Shown piece after piece: positions 22,037-28,364 of a stretch of 64,000 nt of DNA. This DNA is from an uncultured Muribaculaceae bacterium (GTDB taxonomy: Bacteria > Bacteroidota > Bacteroidia > Bacteroidales > Muribaculaceae): NCBI GenBank assembly GCA_910585755.1, contig CAJUFH010000002.1, positions 1-64,000 of the forward strand, in the 5' to 3' direction. Under the pieces are notes generated by a model. That model did not search any database, was not told where the DNA came from, and saw only the letters and a list, made by a program, of their open reading frames with translations. The translations under genes were made by a program, and so were the position numbers. Every line of letters begins with the position of its first letter. The first letter of the stretch is position 1.

Positions 22037-22068
22037 CAAAGTAAGGTAAATAAGACGGCGAGGCCAAA
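22037..22068 (-). promoter_or_regulatory. Promoter of the SusC operon
   Basis: Minus strand: TTTG (22068-22065), 20 bases, TTACTTTG (22044-22037). The transcript would start about 38 bases before the SusC ATG. Seven of eight -7 positions match TAnnTTTG. Confidence 0.65.
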
Positions 22069-22120
22069 TAAAAGCCGTGACAAAGTACGCTTAAATCTGG
22101 CACAAAATTTGACAAAACGC

Positions 22121-22180
22121 CGTTTTTAACGTTTTGAACGGGGTTGGTGGCGGTTTTTGTCAGGTTTTGTACAGGTTTTG
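22121..22180 (+). promoter_or_regulatory. Helically phased GGTTTTG array, copy 1
   Basis: T-rich heptamers begin at 22121 (CGTTTTT), 22130 (CGTTTTG), 22142 (GGTTGG), 22152 (GGTTTTTG), 22163 and 22174 (both GGTTTTG), spaced 9-12 bases, that is one turn of the helix. The array ends 24 bases before the -33 box of the first candidate promoter of the gene at 22343 and about 50 bases behind the divergent SusC promoter. A near-identical array lies at 24131. The rest of the 350-base gap 21993-22342 holds only the promoters listed. Confidence 0.6.
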
Positions 22181-22203
22181 CGCGGAACTTTCGGGGCAAA
22201 CTG

Positions 22204-22235
22204 TTGGGCGGATCGGCGCGTGACGGCTAACTTTG
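22204..22235 (+). promoter_or_regulatory. Candidate promoter P1 of the sensor gene
   Basis: TTGG (22204-22207), 20 bases, TAACTTTG (22228-22235). The -7 box is an exact match to TAnnTTTG. Confidence 0.5.
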
Positions 22236-22246
22236 CGGTATTAAAT

Positions 22247-22278
22247 TTTGTGTAATCCAAAAAGTAGTGGTAATTTTG
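22247..22278 (+). promoter_or_regulatory. Candidate promoter P2 of the sensor gene
   Basis: TTTG (22247-22250), 20 bases, TAATTTTG (22271-22278): exact -33, spacing and -7. The leader to the start at 22343 would be about 60 bases. Better than P1; the two may act in tandem. Confidence 0.6.
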
Positions 22279-22342
22279 TCAGTGTTATAACCAAAGTATT
22301 TCATACGACATTTTTCCCCCATAAGAGATTTCAGGAGAAGAA

Positions 22343-23695
22343 GTGCAGCCAGAAGAAACGTATATCAAGGTCATAATCCGGGAGTTCAACAAGAAGTTGA
22401 GCTCCTGGGGTCATTCCGATACCTGGACAAACAACCAGTTCAAGGTGTTGGAGGATCTGATATATGATAAATCTCATATCCGCATCCACGCGAACACCCT
22501 CAAGCGCTTTTTCCAGGAACATACCCCCAATCCCCAGCTTTCGACTCGCAACGCGCTCTGCATATTCCTCGGATACGCGGGGTATAACGATTTCGTGATG
22601 CGCAAGACGGAGCAGGCCCCCCAGGCCGACCTTCCGGCTTCTTCCGCCGCCCCCTCCGGGCATGCTGGTGAGGTTCCGGGCGCCGAGCCGCGTCGGGAAG
22701 TGCCTGCTGCCGGGTCAAAGGGAGTTCCGAGCGAAGCGCGGACCCCGAAACGCCCCTCCAAATGGCTTTGGGTGGCGCTGGTCGCTCTTCTGGCGGTCGT
22801 TGTTGCGGCTTTCGCCTGGTTCGGCCGCGGTGGTGCCGCAGAGGCCGCTCCCGACGATGTCTCTCTGTCGGTGTCGGTCGACAAAGGTGTCTCGCCCCTG
22901 ACGGTCACAATGGAATATGATGTCCCTGAGTCAATACTCCCGGGGACTACCATCGAGGTGATGGAGGCCAACGGTGATGTTGTAGTCTCTCCACTCGCTA
23001 CCTCTAAAGGTAAGAAATATGCCACATTCGTATATCCGGGGCTCGGCTACGTGCGCCTGAAACAGGGCGACAAGGTGCTGAAAGAATTGCCGATAGAGTC
23101 GCGTCGACGGGGATGGCAGGTATTTGTTTCCGAAGGATATTCGCGGTCGGTGAAAAATCTTCCGATCGACACGATGCGCGCCGAGGGCTACCTGAGTCTG
23201 CCGGTCGAGAGCGTGCCGCAGGAGTCGCGCACCGACAAGCTGTTCGTGTCATATTCGTATTATTCGCCTGAACTCGTTGACGGCGACAATTTCACCGTCG
23301 AGGCCCGGGTGCGCAACTCGGCGATGGAGGGTGGGATGCCCTGCTACGACACGATGCTTTACGTCTTTTCAGGCAGCAAGATGCACGGCTTCGCCCTGAA
23401 CGAGGACGGCTACGCCTATTTCAAATTCATCAGCGGCGACAAGTCCTTTACCGGCGACCGCCACGACTTTTCCTTTATCAAATATGACCCCAACGAGTGG
23501 CACACGCTCCGCATAACGGTCAAGGACAAACACACCACCTTCTTCCTGGACGGCAGCACGCTGCTGGAAACCACCTATGAAGAGCCGTTGGGCATGGTCG
23601 ACGAGCTGACGATCCGTTTCAAGGGTTGCGGCGCGGTCGATTACGTCCGCCTCTACGACGCGTCGATGCGCCCCGTCTTCGAGGAAAATTTCTGA
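22343..23695 (+). CDS. Putative transmembrane regulator: HTH-like domain, one membrane segment, periplasmic PKD- and LamG-like domains
   Basis: A 450-residue protein starting at GTG (22343), about 5 bases after an AGGAG sequence. Residues 1-90 form a compact charged domain with helix-turn-helix character (IRIHANTLKRFF, then LSTRNALCIFLGYAGYNDF), a layout I know from Bacteroidota proteins with a predicted nucleic-acid-binding N-terminus. Residues 91-138 are a Pro/Ala-rich linker; 141-160 (WLWVALVALLAVVVAAFAWF) are one membrane segment after KRPSK, so the N-terminus is cytoplasmic. Outside follow a PKD-like domain (about 172-260, VDKGVSPLTVTMEYDVP) and a LamG/concanavalin-like domain (about 300-450, WHTLRITVKDKHTTFFLDG). 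I infer a one-component glycan sensor. It diverges from SusC and precedes the LRR operon. DNA binding is inferred, not shown; it could instead be a structural envelope protein. Confidence 0.7.
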   Translation: MQPEETYIKVIIREFNKKLSSWGHSDTWTNNQFKVLEDLIYDKSHIRIHANTLKRFFQEHTPNPQLSTRNALCIFLGYAGYNDFVMRKTEQAPQADLPASSAAPSGHAGEVPGAEPRREVPAAGSKGVPSEARTPKRPSKWLWVALVALLAVVVAAFAWFGRGGAAEAAPDDVSLSVSVDKGVSPLTVTMEYDVPESILPGTTIEVMEANGDVVVSPLATSKGKKYATFVYPGLGYVRLKQGDKVLKELPIESRRRGWQVFVSEGYSRSVKNLPIDTMRAEGYLSLPVESVPQESRTDKLFVSYSYYSPELVDGDNFTVEARVRNSAMEGGMPCYDTMLYVFSGSKMHGFALNEDGYAYFKFISGDKSFTGDRHDFSFIKYDPNEWHTLRITVKDKHTTFFLDGSTLLETTYEEPLGMVDELTIRFKGCGAVDYVRLYDASMRPVFEENF

Positions 23696-23740
23696 TTTTC
23701 CGCATTTTATTTATAGCAGGATTCCTTATTACATTAATTA

Positions 23741-24060
23741 TAGGACCTCTTCGAGGCCCTATCCGTCGCTACGAACAAACACCGCACCTTCGCGGCTTCG
23801 CCGCTCGATACGGTGCTATAATTACCCCGCGGCTCCGCCGCTCCCCGAGGAGTCTCCTTTCCCACGGACCCGCGCCCTCCGGGCGCTCCTTTGATTGGTT
23901 GCGACACCATAACCGCGCCTCGCCTCTCCGAGGCTCGACACGGTGTTACTCACGGGCCCGCACCCTCCGGGCGCTTTGCTGCGGTTGCTGTCGGGTGGAG
24001 TGAGCCGAAGGCGAGCGGCTTCCATCAGCGCGCCGCGCCTCTTCGAGGCCCGATACGGGG
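23741..24060 (+). repeat. Cluster of short GC-rich hairpins with a shared CGATACGGTG tail
   Basis: At least seven dyads with 3-base TTC or TCC loops: 23746-23756, 23792-23804, 23829-23841, 23872-23886, 23922-23934, 23963-23971 and 24037-24049. Three of them (23792, 23922, 24037) are followed by CGATACGG or CGACACGG variants. This fills most of the 589-base gap between the sensor gene and the LRR gene; no coding sequence is evident. It resembles degenerate REP/BIME-like units; the family is unknown to me. Confidence 0.6.
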
Positions 24061-24130
24061 CCGGAGTCCTCTTTGCGGGAAGGTAGTGTCTCGCAGGAGA
24101 GTAACTAGCTGTAATTCAGGAGGACTTGTC

Positions 24131-24201
24131 GGTTTTGTATGGTTTTGCGCGGGTTTTGTCGGGCGAAAATGCGGGTTTTGTCGGGGTTTGTTTGGGTTTT
24201 G
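24131..24201 (+). promoter_or_regulatory. Helically phased GGTTTTG array, copy 2
   Basis: GGTTTTG at 24131, 24141, 24152, 24174 and 24195, plus GGTTTG at 24185: steps of 10, 11, 22, 11 and 10 bases. The segment GGTTTTGTATGGTTTTGCGC closely matches 22163-22182 of copy 1. It ends 23 bases before the best candidate -33 box of the LRR operon, nearly the same offset as copy 1 before P1. Confidence 0.6.
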
Positions 24202-24223
24202 GTGAAACACTTTTCGCGGAATG

Positions 24224-24257
24224 TTTAGGCGAAGTTTGCTTCGGGAGGCTAAATTCG
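24224..24257 (+). promoter_or_regulatory. Weak candidate promoter of the LRR operon
   Basis: TTTA (24224-24227), 22 bases, TAAATTCG (24250-24257). The spacing is two bases long and both boxes are imperfect, which would suit a promoter that needs an activator. The leader to the ATG is about 25 bases. Confidence 0.35.
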
Positions 24258-24284
24258 CGGTACGAACAACTTACCTCTTAATTT

Positions 24285-26408
24285 ATGTCTCACCTTACTA
24301 CCCTGAAAAAACTGGCGCTGGCCGCTGTCGCTCTTTTCGGAGCCGCCGGAATGGCCGACGCGAAAGATGTGTTCGTCACCGCGAATGAACATCTCTCTTC
24401 CCTTATTACCGCCGCTGAGAAGGAAACTCTGACGGAACTCGTCGTAACTACCGGCGCGGTCGATAAAACCAACCCGTCGGCAGGACTGACAGCCGATGAC
24501 CTGGCTTTCCTTACCTCCATGCCGAAACTCAAATACCTCGACCTCCGCGGAGCCTCGATCGCCCTCGACCCCGGAAGCAATTACGGCCGCCCGTACATGT
24601 GGCCCGAAACCAAGGGGAACAAGTGCATCGAGACCCTCTATATGCCGAACAACCTGCAGAACATGGGCGTGTGGGTGGAGAGCAACGTCAAGGAGATGTA
24701 CTTCCCCCAGACAATCCCGACCGGCAACCTGGCCAACAAGCTGAACCCCAACTACTCGCTTGAAAAGGTGGAGTTCTACCAGGAAGGGAACGTGTTCAAG
24801 AGCATCGACGGCGCGGTATATACCGCCGACGGCACGCAGCTTATATATTACCCGCAGGGGAAGAAGGAGGCCGATGTCGTGCTTCCCGAAGGTATGGTTT
24901 CGACCATCAACAAGATCGCCATGGCGTTCAACCCCAATATCGAGACGATAACCCTCCCCTCTACGTTCCGCCAGCTTATGTTCAACGGCGGCCGCGAGTT
25001 CGGAGCCTCCGCCCCCAATCCCGAGCGCAACGAGAACCTGCGCGCGATTTATGTAGCCGAGGGCAACACCCTGTTCACCTCGATCGAGGGTATGCTGGTC
25101 GACCTCACGAAGAAGGAAATCGTGGCCTGCCCTCCCGCCTTCGGGGTCGCCGACCTGGTGATTGACGGCAATATCGTCAAGGCCATAAATCCCTCGATTT
25201 TCGCCAACAACCAGACGATACGCCGCGTGAAGTTTACCGAAGGTGTAACCACTCTCGGCTACTCGCTGTTCAAGGGGGCCGCCAACCTGGCGTATGTCGA
25301 TATCCCCTCGACGGTTACCAACCTGGGTGGCGAGTGCTTCGCCGCTTGCTCCGCGCTTGAGACAATCATCTGCCGCGGCACCACCCCTCCGGGATTCGAC
25401 ACCGTTGACCGCACCTCGCAGGGTGTCGGAATCGTCATGGGCAACAACCAGTTCCGCGGCAAGCCCGTTACCGCGATGGTTGGTGTCCCCGCCGGCGCGA
25501 TCGACAACTATGTGAACTCCTACTGGAACCGCAATTTCACCAACGGCACGAACGCCAACCAGGTTGACGGCTACACTCCCGAGCAGTTCGGCGAATTTAA
25601 GACCGTTAACGTTGTAAACGGCTCGACAAACCAGGATGTGGCTATCCCCGGCTCCTCCGTCAACATCACCGCCGACGCTCCCGCCGACAACACCATGGCC
25701 TTCGTGCGCTGGGAAAGCGAGACCCCGGGGGTTGTGTTCACAAACGCTCTGTCGAAAACCACCTCTTTCAAGATGCCCGCTTCCGACGTTACCGTAACCG
25801 CGGTCTACGACGCGAAGCACGAGTACACTCTCGTCAACGCCATAACCCCCAACGGATACGCGGCTACCGGCGTTACCGTCAACATCGAGGCTCCCTCGCG
25901 CATGAACGGCGCCGACTTCCTCGAATGGGTTGTCAAAAAGGGCGATGTCACTATCGCTAACCCCAAGGCCGTGCAGACCACGTTCGTAATGGGGAACGCC
26001 GACGTTGTGATCGAGGCCACCTACGCCCAGGTATTCATGGTTAACGTTATCGACGGCGAGGCTTCTGTCAACGGCGACATGATTCTTGATGCCGCCCCCG
26101 GCGTTACCGTGACTATCACCGCAGCCAAGAAGCCCGGCTACCTGTTCGCCTCCTGGAAGGTCAACGAAGGGGCCGTCACACTTGCTGACGCCAAAGCCGC
26201 CACCACAACCTTCGTCATGCCCGAAAGCGACGTCACCGTCGAGGCCACCTACACCAAGGACCAGAGCGGAATCGAAGGGGTTGCTGCCGACGGCCTCAAC
26301 GGCGCGGCCGAATACTTCAACCTCCAGGGGCAGAAAGTAGAGAACCCCTCCGACGGCCTCTACCTGATGCGCTCCAACGGCAAAACCACGAAAGTAATAA
26401 TCAAATAA
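24285..26408 (+). CDS. BspA-like leucine-rich repeat surface protein with three InlB-type B-repeats
   Basis: A 707-residue exported protein (hydrophobic segment LALAAVALFGAAGMADA). Residues about 25-400 hold BspA/LRR_5-type leucine-rich repeats (FLTSMPKLKYLDLRGASI, PNIETITLPSTFRQL, LAYVDIPSTVTNLGGECF). Residues about 445-660 contain three roughly 70-residue repeats of the InlB B-repeat kind, each ending in a T-F-x-MP-x-x-DV-x-V-x-A-x-Y pattern. The last 35 residues (EYFNLQGQKVENPSDGLYLM, ending KVIIK) match tails on the genes at 15895 and 26607. Such proteins bind host or glycan ligands at the surface. It is the first gene of the rightward locus; a structured 198-base gap separates it from its paralogue. 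Confidence 0.88.
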   Translation: MSHLTTLKKLALAAVALFGAAGMADAKDVFVTANEHLSSLITAAEKETLTELVVTTGAVDKTNPSAGLTADDLAFLTSMPKLKYLDLRGASIALDPGSNYGRPYMWPETKGNKCIETLYMPNNLQNMGVWVESNVKEMYFPQTIPTGNLANKLNPNYSLEKVEFYQEGNVFKSIDGAVYTADGTQLIYYPQGKKEADVVLPEGMVSTINKIAMAFNPNIETITLPSTFRQLMFNGGREFGASAPNPERNENLRAIYVAEGNTLFTSIEGMLVDLTKKEIVACPPAFGVADLVIDGNIVKAINPSIFANNQTIRRVKFTEGVTTLGYSLFKGAANLAYVDIPSTVTNLGGECFAACSALETIICRGTTPPGFDTVDRTSQGVGIVMGNNQFRGKPVTAMVGVPAGAIDNYVNSYWNRNFTNGTNANQVDGYTPEQFGEFKTVNVVNGSTNQDVAIPGSSVNITADAPADNTMAFVRWESETPGVVFTNALSKTTSFKMPASDVTVTAVYDAKHEYTLVNAITPNGYAATGVTVNIEAPSRMNGADFLEWVVKKGDVTIANPKAVQTTFVMGNADVVIEATYAQVFMVNVIDGEASVNGDMILDAAPGVTVTITAAKKPGYLFASWKVNEGAVTLADAKAATTTFVMPESDVTVEATYTKDQSGIEGVAADGLNGAAEYFNLQGQKVENPSDGLYLMRSNGKTTKVIIK

Positions 26409-26504
26409 GGAATAGATAGTTAGAAATAGGTAATAGTTAGGTAAGAAAAGAAAAGCGAGTCAACTGCGTGCCGTGCCCTGCGGCCGCGAATAGGTTGGAC
26501 AGGA

Positions 26505-26557
26505 TTGACGCGGCGCCCCGATGCGCCGACGGGATGTCGGCCCGAGGCCCGCGTCAA
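26505..26557 (+). other. Cloverleaf-like dyad cluster between the two LRR genes
   Basis: An outer stem TTGACGCGG (26505-26513)/CCGCGTCAA (26549-26557) encloses possible inner hairpins GGCGC/GCGCC (26512-26516/26523-26527), CCGAC/GTCGG (26526-26530/26536-26540) and GGCC/GGCC (26539-26542/26546-26549); not all can form at once. No T tract follows, so a simple terminator is unlikely. It lies 50 bases before the next ATG. Confidence 0.45.
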
Positions 26558-26606
26558 CCATTTCTTTCAAGCCACGGCCCGTTACCGATAAAGCAAACAG
26601 TCAATT

Positions 26607-28310
26607 ATGAAAAAGATATTTTTACTCCTCAGTATAATGATTTCGGTCTACGCGATGCGCGCCGAGACCTTCACCATCTCCTCCACCCAGCACCTCGCCG
26701 ACCTCATCTCCGAAGAGCAGAAAGCAACCCTCACTGAGCTGATTGTCGTCACGGAAGATGAAACCAAACTTTCTGCGGATGATATGAATTTTGTGGCATC
26801 AATGCCCGTTCTTGAAACCCTCGACCTCCGCGGCGTAGGTTATGCAACGCCCGGTAACTGCATCGGTTTGAACAATAACCAGTGCGTAAAGGAAGTTTGG
26901 TGGCCTAACAATGTAACTTTCGTTGCTGATACATACAACACCAATATTGAAAAAATGCACCTCCCGGGAAATACTAAATATAATCTTTCCGGCATTAACA
27001 GGCTGTTCAAAAATCTCAAGCTCGTTGCGGTTGATTTCTATGGCGAGGTGACAAGTGATAAGGTGTCAATAGACGGAGTTCTTTATGGCTGGGGAAAGAC
27101 ACTTCTATATTATCCTTCTGGCAAAGTTCCGGAAAATGGTAATCTGATTATTCCTGAAGGCATTGAGTCTATATCTAAAATTGGCTCAATTGGTTATAAT
27201 CCCAATATCAAATCAATCACTCTTCCCGCAAGTTTTCTAACGCCTGAAAATATGCGTTATCTAACAGAGCAGAATGTAAATCTGACAAACATCTATGTCA
27301 ATGAGGGAAATCCTTATATGATGACCTTATTTAATGACTTCCTCTTATGTGACAAAGTTGCAAAATCTATTATGTGGGTATCCCCGCAAATGAAATTTGA
27401 TGAGAATTTAGTGATTGATGGAAGTGTTATAGAAGCCATCCCCGCAAAATTCCTAAACAACCATAATGAGGTAAAAAGAATAAAATTTACCGAGGGATTT
27501 AAAACAATTCCTTCGGAAGGGCTAAGAGGGGCAAATGGACTTGAATCCATTGAGTTTCCTTCGACATTGGAATCAATCGGGGGAAGAGGCATATATGGAT
27601 TACCTAAATTACAGGCGATTATAAACCATAACGTAGCTGATCCACTTGGCGAGTCAAATGATTTCTTCCAAATTCCGATATACGATTACAAGGGAACTTT
27701 GACTATTGGTTTCGAGACCTTTTATGGACTTCCGAGTGATGTTATAGTTGTGGTGCCGGCAACGTCTAAAGATTTGTATTTAAATTCCGGATGGAATAAG
27801 GACTGGACTCATAATGATTATGAATACACTAATAAATCCATGGGATTTAGTGCTAATCAATTCGTAGAGCCTACTCCGCTGGCAATCACCAACGGGACTA
27901 CTTTCCACGACGCGGCGGCTGCCGGGATGGTCGTGACTATCAAGGCCAAGAACCCGTATATCAAGGAGGAAGGGGAGCTTAACGCGTTGGCCGACGAGGA
28001 AATCGATCCTTCCAAGATGAAGTTTACCGGCTGGATTGACCTGGATGCCGGCAAGGAGGGTGTCGAGCCGGTCGAGTTCGCCGACCCGGAATCTGAAGAG
28101 ACCACTTTCGTGATGCCCGACCGCCCCGTCAACATCATCGCCGGATATTCCAACGAGGACGGCACCGTAACCGCGATTGAGAGCGTGGAGGCAGCTACCA
28201 CCGCCGCTCCTGTCTACTACAACCTCCAGGGCCGGATTGTCGAGAACCCCTCCGAGGGTCTTTACATCGTGCGCCGCGGCAGCAAGGTCTCCAAGGAATA
28301 CGTTCGCTGA
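26607..28310 (+). CDS. BspA-like leucine-rich repeat protein with AT-rich central cassette
   Basis: A 567-residue exported protein (signal MKKIFLLLSIMISVYAMRA), paralogous to the gene at 24285: the same opening (QHLADLISEEQKATLTELIV versus EHLSSLITAAEKETLTELVV), LRR_5-type repeats, one degenerate B-repeat-like segment (FTGWIDLDAGKEG to TTFVMPDRPVNIIAGY) and the same C-terminal tail (VYYNLQGRIVENPSEGLYIV). The ends of the gene are GC-rich like their neighbours, but about 26760-27850 is AT-rich: 22 G/C in the 60 bases from 27241 against 37 in the 60 from 28021. That suggests replacement of the ligand-binding LRR cassette by recombination. It precedes the propeller gene by 54 bases, so co-transcription is likely. 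Confidence 0.87.
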   Translation: MKKIFLLLSIMISVYAMRAETFTISSTQHLADLISEEQKATLTELIVVTEDETKLSADDMNFVASMPVLETLDLRGVGYATPGNCIGLNNNQCVKEVWWPNNVTFVADTYNTNIEKMHLPGNTKYNLSGINRLFKNLKLVAVDFYGEVTSDKVSIDGVLYGWGKTLLYYPSGKVPENGNLIIPEGIESISKIGSIGYNPNIKSITLPASFLTPENMRYLTEQNVNLTNIYVNEGNPYMMTLFNDFLLCDKVAKSIMWVSPQMKFDENLVIDGSVIEAIPAKFLNNHNEVKRIKFTEGFKTIPSEGLRGANGLESIEFPSTLESIGGRGIYGLPKLQAIINHNVADPLGESNDFFQIPIYDYKGTLTIGFETFYGLPSDVIVVVPATSKDLYLNSGWNKDWTHNDYEYTNKSMGFSANQFVEPTPLAITNGTTFHDAAAAGMVVTIKAKNPYIKEEGELNALADEEIDPSKMKFTGWIDLDAGKEGVEPVEFADPESEETTFVMPDRPVNIIAGYSNEDGTVTAIESVEAATTAAPVYYNLQGRIVENPSEGLYIVRRGSKVSKEYVR

Positions 28311-28364
28311 CCCCCTCTTCCATAACGGAAACAGAAACGATATAAAGTTGACAGTCAAGGCATT

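Noticed and set aside
23701..24003. Small Arg/Leu-rich proteins in the hairpin cluster
   Set aside because: Frames are made of repeated RGSTR/LRALC-like strings produced by the repeats themselves and have no start context.
23741..24060. CRISPR array
   Set aside because: The hairpins are short, vary in stem sequence and lack regular spacing and unique spacers; no cas genes are nearby.
24249..25820. A 523-codon minus-strand frame opposite the first LRR gene
   Set aside because: Composition is typical of an antisense shadow, and the plus-strand frame has repeats, signal and tail.
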